From: Acidilobus sp. 7A
GTDB taxonomy: Archaea > Thermoproteota > Thermoprotei_A > Sulfolobales > Acidilobaceae
Direction: 5' to 3'
NCBI RefSeq assembly: GCF_003431325.1
Contig: NZ_CP010515.1
Coordinates: forward strand, 1,364,001 to 1,428,000
Length of the DNA: 64,000 nucleotides
Notes under the pieces: model-generated
What the model was told of the DNA's origin: nothing
Database searches by the model: none
What the model saw: only the letters and a program-made list of their open reading frames with translations
Position numbers and translations under genes: made by a program
Shown: positions 1-7,381 of the stretch, one piece after another
Layout: each line of letters opens with the position of its first letter
How positions within the stretch are numbered: position 1 is the first letter of the stretch

Positions 1-2885
1 TGATTAAAAACGTTAAGGCAGCCGAGGGGCTAAAGCTTATAGAGCTCAAGTGGCAGGACGAGTGGGATAAGGCCAAAGTATATGAGGCTAACGTGGACCC
101 CTCAAGGCCTAAGTTCTTCGTGACCTTCCCCTTCCCATACATGAACGGCCTCCCTCACCTCGGCAGCGCCTTCACTATACTGAGGGTTGACATAGCTGCA
201 AGGTACAAACGCATGAGGGGCTACAACGTTCTCTTCCCCCAGGGCTGGCACGCCACTGGAGGACCAATAGTCGCAGCTGCAAGGAGGCTCAACGAGGGTG
301 ACAAGAAGATAATTGATGACCTGAAGTCCATGGGTGTTCCAGAGGACGCCATACCCCAGTTCAAGGACCCCGCAACGTGGGTGAGGTACTTCACTCAGGA
401 GTGGAAGAAGGACCTTAAGAGGTACGGGCTCAGCATAGACTGGAGGAGGGAGTTCTTCACTACCAGCCTCAACCCCTACTTCAGCAAGTTCGTAGAGTGG
501 CAGTACCTGAGACTGAGGGATGCAGGCTATGTGAGAAGGGGTAGCCACCCAGTAGTCTGGTGCCCTAGGGAGAAGAAGGTCGTTGGTGACCACGACAGGC
601 CTGACGAGTACGCTGGCATAGGTCCTGTGGAGGCCACGGTCATACTCTTCAAGTTGGCTGAGGAGGAGCGCTACCTGGCGGCCCTAACCTACAGGCCGGA
701 GACCATATTTGGGGTTACTAACGTCTGGGTTCACCCAGACTCCACTTACTTAGTTGTGGAGCTTGACGGAAGGACGGTTGTAATGAATGACTACATGTCA
801 GAGGAGCTGGCTGACCAGGGTCATACCATTAAGGTTGTAGGCTCCGTGAAAGGTCACGAGCTCGTCGGGAGAAAGGTAGTAGTGCCTATAGTTAACAGGG
901 AAGTCCTTGTCCTGCCGGCTAGGTTCGTGATACCTGACGAGGGCACTGGGATAGTTATGAGCGTGCCAGCCCACGCGCCATACGATTATGCTGCCCTCAT
1001 GGACCTGAGGAGGGCCAGCGACGAGGAGCTGAAGTCCTATGGTCTTGATCCAACCGAGGTGAGGTCGATAGAGGTGAGGAAGATAATAGAGGCTCCTGGC
1101 CTGAAGGGGGTTCCGGCGGACGACATAATAAGGAGGCTTGGCGTTAAGAGCCAGGATGACAAGGAGCTGCTGGAGAAGGCCACAAAGGAGCTCTACTCTA
1201 AGGAGTACTACATGGGCGTTATGTTAAGCGACGTCGGTGCGTATGGCGGTCTAAAGGTAATAGAGGCAAGGCAGAGGATCGAGGGAGATCTAATAAAGGC
1301 GGGCCAGGCGCTTAAGGTCTATACATTGCCCTCAAAGGTCTACTGCAGGTGCGGCGCTAGGACTCACGTGAAGTTTGTCGAGAACCAGTGGTTCCTAACA
1401 TACAGCGACAAGGGGTGGAAGGAGAAGGCCAAGCGCCTCCTGTCTAACATGAATATATACCCGCCCTACCTTAAATCGAACTTCATGGAGCTTATAGACT
1501 GGCTCAATGACTGGGCCTGCACGCATCAGAATGAGCTTGGCACCCCACTTCCATGGGACAGTGAGTGGGTTATAGAGAGCCTAAGCGACTCAACCATATA
1601 CATGGCGTACTACGCTATAGACTACCTGATACAGGGCAAGGTCAGCCCCGAACAGCTAAAGCCAGAGTTCTTTGACTATGTCTTCCTTGGCAGGGGCAGC
1701 GCTGAGGGGGTCTCAAAGGTAACGGGCCTGCCGGTTGACCTAATAGATGCTGCCAGAAAGGAGTTTCTCTACTGGTACCCTGTGGACCTAAGGATAAGCG
1801 GCAAGGACCTAATGCAGAACCACCTCCTGTTCTTCATATTCCACCATGCCGCGATCTTTGATGAGCAGCGCTGGCCGCGCGGCATAGGGATAAACGGCTG
1901 GGCCCTCCTAAATGGGGCCAAGATGAGCAAGTCCACCGGGAACTTCATAACACTCCGTCAGATGCTCGACGAGGCGGGCGCTGACGCCACCCGCATCGCC
2001 GAGGTTTTGGCTGGAGCTGACGGCGGCCTTGATGATGCCAACTTCACGCTAGCAGACGTTGACACGGCAATCGAGGACCTGAACGGCTGGATAGACTTTG
2101 TTAAGGAGAACCATGGGAAGGGCAGGGAAGAGAGGCTCTCCATAGACGACTGGTTTGAGAGCGTGCTCAACTCAACGGTGAAGAGGGTCACAGAGTACAT
2201 GGAGCAGCTCAAGTTTAAGAGCGCCTTCCTGGAGGCGTTCTATGGACTTCAAAATAGGTACAAGTGGTACTTGAGGAGGGCCGGCACCCCTAACAGGGAG
2301 CTCCTGATAAAGTACATAGAGTACACGACGCTCATGCTAGCTCCATTTGCCCCTCACGTGGCTGAGGAGACGTGGCACCTAGCAGGGCACAACACGCTCG
2401 TCGTCACAGAGACTTGGCCAAGATATGATGAGAACAAGGTAAGGAAGGATGTCGAGGTCTCTGAGAAGGTCATCGAAGTTCTTCTTAACGACGTAAAGAA
2501 TGTCGTGGGCCTCATTGGAACGCCTAAGGAGGTGATAGTTACAGTTGCAGCCAAGTGGAAGTACAGCGCGCTGATGGACCTTAGCAGGTCCATTTCAGGT
2601 GGCAAGCAGCTCAGGGATGCCATAAAGGAGGTTATGGGAAAGGACTATGGCGTCCCACGCCAGGAGCTCTCCAGGCTTCTCCAGAGCGTCAGCAAGAGCC
2701 CAGAGGTCCTCGACCTGCTGTTAGACAGAGAGCTTGAGCTGAGGGTGCTCAGGGAGTCCGCGGACTTCATATCAAGGGAGCTTGGAGGGGTCCGCGTCAT
2801 AATAGAGGAGGAGGAGCAGGGGTCGTCACCGAGGAGGGCAAATGCACTGCCTGGCAAACCAGCCATCTATTTGGTAAGGGCATAG
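1..2885 (+). CDS. leuS: leucyl-tRNA synthetase (5' end just outside window)
   Basis: Charges tRNA-Leu with leucine. Class I synthetase: the HIGH-type motif is seen as PHLGS in PYMNGLPHLGS, and KMSKS as GAKMSKSTGN near 1915-1950. Between them lies a long CP1 editing insertion (about 600-1700). The frame is open upstream of the GTG at 93 and encodes the family's N-terminus (LKWQDEWDKAKVYEANVDPS), so 93 is not the true start. Bases 1-2 are TG in the right frame, so an NTG start beginning one base before the window is likely, giving about 960 residues, normal for archaeal LeuRS. Ends with TAG at 2883-2885. The HD gene follows after 51 nt. Some Crenarchaeota carry a second LeuRS paralogue, but both signature motifs are intact here, so this looks like the active enzyme. 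Confidence 0.95.
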   Translation, partial: IKNVKAAEGLKLIELKWQDEWDKAKVYEANVDPSRPKFFVTFPFPYMNGLPHLGSAFTILRVDIAARYKRMRGYNVLFPQGWHATGGPIVAAARRLNEGDKKIIDDLKSMGVPEDAIPQFKDPATWVRYFTQEWKKDLKRYGLSIDWRREFFTTSLNPYFSKFVEWQYLRLRDAGYVRRGSHPVVWCPREKKVVGDHDRPDEYAGIGPVEATVILFKLAEEERYLAALTYRPETIFGVTNVWVHPDSTYLVVELDGRTVVMNDYMSEELADQGHTIKVVGSVKGHELVGRKVVVPIVNREVLVLPARFVIPDEGTGIVMSVPAHAPYDYAALMDLRRASDEELKSYGLDPTEVRSIEVRKIIEAPGLKGVPADDIIRRLGVKSQDDKELLEKATKELYSKEYYMGVMLSDVGAYGGLKVIEARQRIEGDLIKAGQALKVYTLPSKVYCRCGARTHVKFVENQWFLTYSDKGWKEKAKRLLSNMNIYPPYLKSNFMELIDWLNDWACTHQNELGTPLPWDSEWVIESLSDSTIYMAYYAIDYLIQGKVSPEQLKPEFFDYVFLGRGSAEGVSKVTGLPVDLIDAARKEFLYWYPVDLRISGKDLMQNHLLFFIFHHAAIFDEQRWPRGIGINGWALLNGAKMSKSTGNFITLRQMLDEAGADATRIAEVLAGADGGLDDANFTLADVDTAIEDLNGWIDFVKENHGKGREERLSIDDWFESVLNSTVKRVTEYMEQLKFKSAFLEAFYGLQNRYKWYLRRAGTPNRELLIKYIEYTTLMLAPFAPHVAEETWHLAGHNTLVVTETWPRYDENKVRKDVEVSEKVIEVLLNDVKNVVGLIGTPKEVIVTVAAKWKYSALMDLSRSISGGKQLRDAIKEVMGKDYGVPRQELSRLLQSVSKSPEVLDLLLDRELELRVLRESADFISRELGGVRVIIEEEEQGSSPRRANALPGKPAIYLVRA

Positions 2886-2936
2886 GAGGCAGCTCTTCCA
2901 CCCTTGTACTCACTTAAAAGGAGAAGGTGAGCTCGT

Positions 2937-3473
2937 TTGAGGCTCTCTGATATCATAATTGCGCTGAACTCGCTCTCTAGGACAGGCTGGATGCTAAGGG
3001 GGGTTCCGTCGTCCGTCGCTGAGAGCGTTTCGCAGCACTCGTTCGCCGCAGCGCTCATAGCTGCTGACGTGGCCTCTCAGCTGGGCCTTGACCCGCTCAG
3101 AGCAGCCTTTATAGCGCTGGTTCATGACATAGGCGAGTCAATAGTGGGCGACGTGTCAAAGAGCTCGGGCGTTGACAGGACGGCCAAGGAGTTGGCTGAG
3201 CGCGAGGCCATCTTTAAAATGAATGTCAGTGACGCGGTTAGAGGCGCAGCGCTGGAGTACATGGAGGGCAGAAGTCTTGAGTCTATTGTGGCTAAGGTAG
3301 GCGACCTCGCTTCAACGATATTGGAGGGCTGCTACTATAAGTCGCTGGGCTTTAAGGTCTCTGAAATAGTAACTTCATCAGTTAATGAGCTGAGGGCTGT
3401 AGTTCAAAGGCTTCCCAACGGGCAAAAGGTCTTAGACGTCTTGAGGTCTGAGGGCATAGATCTTACCTGTTAG
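2937..3473 (+). CDS. HD-domain hydrolase, YfbR/HDDC2-like
   Basis: Predicted metal-dependent phosphohydrolase of 178 residues; relatives include 5'-deoxynucleotidases of the YfbR/HDDC2 group. Visible metal ligands are His in ESVSQHSF (about residue 34), HD in LVHDIGES (about 64-65) and a distal Asp in KVGDLAST (about 122). This H...HD...D order and the length match the family. The start is TTG at 2937, chosen because GGTGA (2926-2930) lies exactly six bases upstream. It follows leuS closely and could share its transcript. The substrate cannot be read from the sequence; a deoxynucleoside monophosphate is the family expectation only. Confidence 0.8.
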   Translation: MRLSDIIIALNSLSRTGWMLRGVPSSVAESVSQHSFAAALIAADVASQLGLDPLRAAFIALVHDIGESIVGDVSKSSGVDRTAKELAEREAIFKMNVSDAVRGAALEYMEGRSLESIVAKVGDLASTILEGCYYKSLGFKVSEIVTSSVNELRAVVQRLPNGQKVLDVLRSEGIDLTC

Positions 3474-3549
3474 GCGTTCCCAAGGGCGTTTAACATAATG
3501 CGGCCCCTCAGCAATTTTAGGGCTCGCCCTAGATATTATAAGGGGAGCC

Positions 3550-4674
3550 TTGACAGGAGCTGCTGAGCTTCCGCTGCACGACGGCCATGTGCCAGGCTGG
3601 ATGCTGAAGATTATGAAGTCCCTGAGCGGGAGCATAGTAAAGGTCATAGTGGAGGAGCGCGGTCCTGAGGGGCTCATAAAGGCGCTCTCAGACCCCTACT
3701 GGTTTCAGGCGTTCAATAATGTCATAGGCATGGACTGGGACAGCAGCGGCAGCACGACAGTAGTGTTAACGCTGCTCAAGCAGATCAGCTGGTCTGAGGA
3801 TCTCGGCTTCCTAGTGCTGGGCGGCAAGGGAAAGAGGATGCTCCAGGTTAAGGATGAGAGCGAGGCCGCTGAGAGGAGGCTTGGGGTGAGCTCTGATGAG
3901 GCCTTCAGATTCAGCAAGGTAGCGGCGCGGGCGGCCTCGACGTTCCTGCAGGACGGCTATGACACATACGTCCACGCGGTTATAGTGACTGAGAGGGGCC
4001 CCCAGCTTGTAATACAGCAGGGCATGAACTTGACCTCTAGGATGGCAAGAAGGTACCACATAGATAAGGCTTCCATAGAGGAGCCCTTCTCAGGCGTGGC
4101 TGGCTTTAAGGCGTCGGTTTACCTTAACGCCACCGCCAGGGAGAGCAGGGAGGCCAGGAGGGCATACGTTGACATAATAGCTGAGGGCAAGGAGAGGCTC
4201 CTGAGGCTGCTGGCTGAGAGCAACGCTGCCCTGGGGGCACCAAGCCTGCTCAGGTACATAGAGGGGGAGGCGAGGGCAAGGCCTCCCAGGGCTTACTACA
4301 GGCCTGTGACGCCAACTAAGGAGTTCGTCAGGGCCCTTGAGAAGATTTATGCGAACCCACCTTCAAGCGAGGAGGAGCTGGCCTTAACTGAAGGCCTGGG
4401 CCCCAAGGTACTGAGGGCCCTTGCCCTGATAGCTGACGTCATATATTCTGTGCCGACCTCGGAGCGCGACCCGCTGACCCTGTCCCTGGATCCATTTTAT
4501 TATGCCTACGCCATAGGAGGCAAGGACGGCGTGCCCTATCCCTTCGACCCCAAGACGGCGGAGGAGGCTCTTAGTTACCTTGCCAGGGCCATAGAGGAGT
4601 CTAAGCTGGGGAGCGCTGTTAAGTTAAGGGCAATGGCCAGGCTAAGGGCGTTCCTGACAAGGCAGGTGAGCTGA
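3550..4674 (+). CDS. DUF763 domain protein
   Basis: Protein of 374 residues and unknown function, assigned to DUF763 from its hallmark N-terminus (AELPLHDGHVP) and the following GPEGLIKALSDPYWFQ segment. A helix-hairpin-helix-like stretch, SEEELALTEGLGPKVLRALA near residue 275, suggests nucleic acid contact. The TTG at 3550 puts the conserved AELPLH motif six residues in, as in the family. The stop at 4672-4674 is one base before the proposed start of the metallophosphoesterase, so the two are probably co-transcribed and coupled. The family is scattered across archaea and bacteria, and some members sit near DNA-repair genes, which is context only. Confidence 0.8.
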   Translation: MTGAAELPLHDGHVPGWMLKIMKSLSGSIVKVIVEERGPEGLIKALSDPYWFQAFNNVIGMDWDSSGSTTVVLTLLKQISWSEDLGFLVLGGKGKRMLQVKDESEAAERRLGVSSDEAFRFSKVAARAASTFLQDGYDTYVHAVIVTERGPQLVIQQGMNLTSRMARRYHIDKASIEEPFSGVAGFKASVYLNATARESREARRAYVDIIAEGKERLLRLLAESNAALGAPSLLRYIEGEARARPPRAYYRPVTPTKEFVRALEKIYANPPSSEEELALTEGLGPKVLRALALIADVIYSVPTSERDPLTLSLDPFYYAYAIGGKDGVPYPFDPKTAEEALSYLARAIEESKLGSAVKLRAMARLRAFLTRQVS

Positions 4675-4675
4675 G

Positions 4676-5269
4676 CTGAGAATACTGCACGTCTCAGACA
4701 TCCACTGCAATGCCGAGGCGCTTACAAGAGTTGTTAAGCTAGAGAGCTTTGACCTTCTCCTCGCCACCGGCGACTATGAGTGCCTGGACGTCGTTGATAC
4801 TTTGGCTTCATGCTGCTCTGGTAGGGCGCTGGCCGTCACCGGCAACCTAGATGATGTAGCGATAAGGAGAGCTCTTGACAGGAAGGGGCTACTCCTTGAT
4901 GGGAGGGTTTTGTCGTTTGGCAACCTCGCAGTGGCTGGCGTAGGCGGCATTGATTACAGAAGTGACGTAGAGAGACTGCGGAGGGTCATGAGTGGGTCTA
5001 AGGTTGACGTGCTTCTGAGCCATCACCCTCCAAAGGGAGTGCTCGACAGGACCCTTCTGGGCGTTAACATAGGGTTGGCTGCGATAGGGGAGCTGGCCAG
5101 GCTCCTTAAGCCAAAGCTTCATCTATTCGGCCACGTTCACGAGTCGCCCGGGGAGGCATTTTACGACGGCGTAGTTGCAGTTAACCCAGGCCCCCTCTTT
5201 GAGGGGCGCTACGCGCTCATAGAGATGCTGGAAGCAGGCAAAGTCAAAGTTAGCCTTAAGCGCGCTTAG
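4676..5269 (+). CDS. Calcineurin-like metallophosphoesterase, proposed CTG start
   Basis: YfcE/MJ0936-type phosphoesterase of about 197 residues. Motifs in order: D-x-H as HVSDIHCN near the N-terminus, GD in LATGDYE, GN-x-D in TGNLDD, histidines in LLSHHPP, and G-H-x-H as LFGHVHES. The first two motifs lie upstream of the first standard start in frame (TTG at 4802), so a protein from 4802 would lack metal ligands. The frame is bounded by a stop at 4667-4669, and the only near-cognate start before the D-x-H motif is CTG at 4676. GGTGA at 4665-4669 lies exactly six bases before it, the spacing seen at many genes here. Probably coupled to the DUF763 gene. Family and motifs are firm; the start is inference. 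Confidence 0.8.
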   Translation: MRILHVSDIHCNAEALTRVVKLESFDLLLATGDYECLDVVDTLASCCSGRALAVTGNLDDVAIRRALDRKGLLLDGRVLSFGNLAVAGVGGIDYRSDVERLRRVMSGSKVDVLLSHHPPKGVLDRTLLGVNIGLAAIGELARLLKPKLHLFGHVHESPGEAFYDGVVAVNPGPLFEGRYALIEMLEAGKVKVSLKRA

Positions 5270-5369
5270 GCACCCTGCCTAGGAGTTATTGCGGGTTTGT
5301 GACTTAACGCTGGCTACCTTAACGTCTTAAGCTCTTCAGTAATGAGCGCTCATGAAAATCATAACAGCA

Positions 5370-5612
5370 GCCTTCCGCAGCTATTTTGATTTTCACATGG
5401 GTCTTTAAGGTTCATTATACATGCTCGTCGGCGAGGTCCCCTTGAGGGGTGAAGAGCCGCTAGGCTCTCCCCGAGGCTACTCAGGGCGTGGGGTCCCAGG
5501 TAACCCTGAGCGCCCCCAGGCCCTATGGGACCCCGAGCGGGGCGCGGGAAATAAGGATGAGACTCCGACTGTAAAACAATGAACCCATGTAGGAGCTGAA
5601 CCCTCTGCAAAG
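5370..5612 (+). repeat. GC-rich ~240 bp element, copy A (candidate structured RNA)
   Basis: Matches the reverse complement of 29266-29498 at roughly 85-90% by eye, apart from a 10-base insertion in this copy near 5521-5531. Both copies share a TATA-like TCTTTAA (5403-5408 here) about 25 bases before the GC-rich core. Hairpins visible: GGGG(TGA)AGAGCC / GGCTCTCCCC around 5445-5472, and CTCAGGG / CCCTGAG at 5480-5510. In this copy only, GGGGTCCCA (5490-5498) also pairs perfectly with TGGGACCCC (5526-5534). No good protein-coding explanation. It lies upstream of the YjbQ gene on the same strand, so a leader RNA is possible here, but copy B has no such downstream gene. Confidence 0.75.
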
Positions 5613-5659
5613 TCGGTGATTTTATAACTCGGCCTAGTAGTGAGCAGCTGGGGGTCTTC

Positions 5660-6070
5660 TTGAAGTTCCTTCATGAACGCTTTGAAGTCAGGACTAAGGA
5701 GAGATTTGAAGTTATTGACGTGACCGACAAAGTAAAGGAGTTTATATACAACAATAGCGTTACCAATGGGCTGCTCTCAATATCAGTGCCGCACACGACA
5801 GCCGCTATAGCCATTAACGAGGCTGAAAGAGGTCTTATGGAGGATATCGTGACTTCCATAAGGAGCCTCTTCAACCCCGAGCGGGCCTGGAAGCACAATC
5901 TTGTCGATAACAACGCGCACGCTCACCTTGCAGCAACTTTTATAGGTAACTCAAGGTGCGTAAGCGTTGTGAACGGGACCATACAGCTAGGCCGCTGGCA
6001 GAGGGTGCTCCTTATAGAGATGGACGGTCCTAGGAGTAGGCTCATTGAACTAACCTTTGTAGGGGAATAG
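5660..6070 (+). CDS. YjbQ / UPF0047 family protein
   Basis: Small conserved protein of 136 residues. The pattern ISVPHTTAAIAINE...(E)..MEDI, followed by DNNAHAHLAATFIG and a C-terminal LGRWQRVLLIEMDGPR, is the classic YjbQ/UPF0047 signature with its clustered histidines. Some members have weak thiamine phosphate synthase activity; the physiological role is not settled. The TTG start at 5660 sits behind a G-rich run at 5650-5655 and gives the normal length. It stands alone, downstream of repeat copy A on the same strand, so transcription may begin within or after that element. Confidence 0.85.
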   Translation: MKFLHERFEVRTKERFEVIDVTDKVKEFIYNNSVTNGLLSISVPHTTAAIAINEAERGLMEDIVTSIRSLFNPERAWKHNLVDNNAHAHLAATFIGNSRCVSVVNGTIQLGRWQRVLLIEMDGPRSRLIELTFVGE

Positions 6071-6313
6071 CATTATGCCAACAATATCAATGTAACTGTC
6101 ACGCTTCTGCGGCAACTGCTTGTCACAACTAATGCTAGACGCTAAGGGCTAGGGGCAGCGTTTGAGATGGTCCGTTACAAGCGAGCCACAGTTATGGTAA
6201 TGCCACGGAATGCTATTGACTATGACTTACAGGCAGCTAATCGAACCAGGGGCCTCAAAGGGTCCGCAGGCACCGTGGGCAATACAGCTACACCTGAACG
6301 TGGGAGTGGCAAG

Positions 6314-6323
6314 CGTTAAACTT
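6314..6323 (+). promoter_or_regulatory. TATA box for the arfC gene
   Basis: CGTTAAACTT is centred about 25 bases before the GTG at 6344. With the usual archaeal spacing, transcription would begin at or next to the start codon, predicting a leaderless mRNA. Confidence 0.45.
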
Positions 6324-6343
6324 AGAGTCGCTACAGCAGCTCG

Positions 6344-6982
6344 GTGGTAGCTCTGAAGCCGTACACCATAGTTTTCTCAACCATGAGCGTTGATGGAAGA
6401 ATAGCGACAGAGACTGGGTTCTCTAAGCTTAGCTGCGAGGAGGACTTCGAGCTGCAGCACAGGCTAAGGGCATGGGCTGACGCTGTGCTCGTGGGAGCTA
6501 ACACCGCGATAAAAGACGACCCCTCACTCACAGTAAGAAGGGCTGTCGGCAGAAACCCCTTGAGGGTAGTAATAGACGCGGCCCTTAAGGTACCCCCAAC
6601 CCTTGAGATGTTCTCAGTCCCAGGTAAAGGCGTTATCATAACTACCGAGGATCAGAGTGATGACAAAATTTCTATATACACGGAGAGAGGCATAAGTGTA
6701 ATAAGAGCTGGCGAGGGCAGCGTGGATCTGAGAAAGGCCCTCTCAGCGCTCTTTGACATGGGCGTCAGGAGACTCATGGTCGAGGGCGGAGGGACTACAA
6801 CTTATGGGCTCCTCAGGGATGGCCTAGTCGACGAGCTTTGGCTCACGGTGTCGCCAATTATATTTGGCATGGGTGTTCAGGTAATAAATGGCAATGCTAG
6901 CCTTTTGAGGGGACTTTACTTAAAGAGCCTCAGGGTTCTTTGCGGAGGCTGGGTCCACCTCAGATACGGCATAATCTACTAA
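6344..6982 (+). CDS. arfC: 2,5-diamino-6-ribosylamino-pyrimidinone 5'-phosphate reductase
   Basis: Early enzyme of archaeal riboflavin and F420 precursor synthesis, reducing the ribosylamino side chain with NAD(P)H. This 212-residue protein is a stand-alone RibD C-terminal (RIB7-type) domain: STMSVDGRIAT at the N-terminus, VGANTAIKDDPSLTVR for nucleotide and substrate binding, the glycine-rich LMVEGGGTTTYGLL near residue 145 and DELWLTVSPIIFG. Length equals the archaeal single-domain enzymes. The GTG start is supported by a TATA box 25 bases upstream (leaderless). No other riboflavin genes are nearby. A deaminase domain is absent, so reductase is much more likely than bifunctional RibD. Confidence 0.85.
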   Translation: MVALKPYTIVFSTMSVDGRIATETGFSKLSCEEDFELQHRLRAWADAVLVGANTAIKDDPSLTVRRAVGRNPLRVVIDAALKVPPTLEMFSVPGKGVIITTEDQSDDKISIYTERGISVIRAGEGSVDLRKALSALFDMGVRRLMVEGGGTTTYGLLRDGLVDELWLTVSPIIFGMGVQVINGNASLLRGLYLKSLRVLCGGWVHLRYGIIY

Positions 6983-7381
6983 TATAAGACTTTCTTTACT
7001 AATAAAAAAGCAGGATTGTAGCTTTATTTTAATATACACTATAAAGTAAACTTAGGCCTAAAAGGTTAGAGTGTTTACCCGTGGCGTTCCTTTTCCTTAC
7101 TTTTAACCTAGTTCCGCCGCGGGCACCCCTCTTAAGGGATCACACGCGGTCACCCCTAAGTCATTGGGGCTGGTCGAGGGAGACGCCGCTACCCTCCCGT
7201 CCACGCCTTTTATCACTCCCACCCTCATGAGCGGCGCCCGTCATCAGGTGGGGGTTCACCAATGAAAGCTGTCTCGGTAATACTGTATAAACGTAACCCA
7301 TATCAAAACAATATTTAGAAGCAATTAAAATAACTAGTAGTTATGTAGAAGCGTTACAGTCTCGTACTTAACGTGACGCCC
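6983..7381. other. Intergenic region with GC-rich, hairpin-rich island
   Basis: About 400 bases between convergent genes. Both flanks are AT-rich (6985-7075 and 7275-7350, including several T-runs that could end transcription), but 7100-7265 is strongly GC-rich. Within it CTCCCACC-C-TCATGA pairs with TCATCAGGTGGGGG (about 7216-7254, one bulge and one mismatch); smaller hairpins are CCCC/GGGG near 7152-7170 and GAGGG/CCCTC near 7175-7197. A TATA-like CTTTTAACCT lies near 7099. No convincing ORF. It matches neither RNase P RNA nor SRP RNA signatures that I know, so I leave it as an unassigned candidate RNA. Confidence 0.4.

Noticed and set aside
102-593. 163-residue ORF antisense to leuS
   Set aside because: Shadow frame of a GC-rich conserved gene; no initiation site or similarity. 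The same applies to long antisense frames over EF-1A, rpoB, rpoA1 and the radical SAM gene.
5359-5674. Minus-strand ORFs across repeat copy A (83 and 65 residues)
   Set aside because: The frame is broken by the 10-base length difference between the two copies, and substitutions show no codon pattern; RNA or DNA element preferred.
7085-7270. RNase P RNA or SRP RNA in the GC-rich island
   Set aside because: Neither the RNase P P4 strands (GAGGAAAGUCC-like and ACAGAA) nor the SRP helix 8 sequence is found on either strand.
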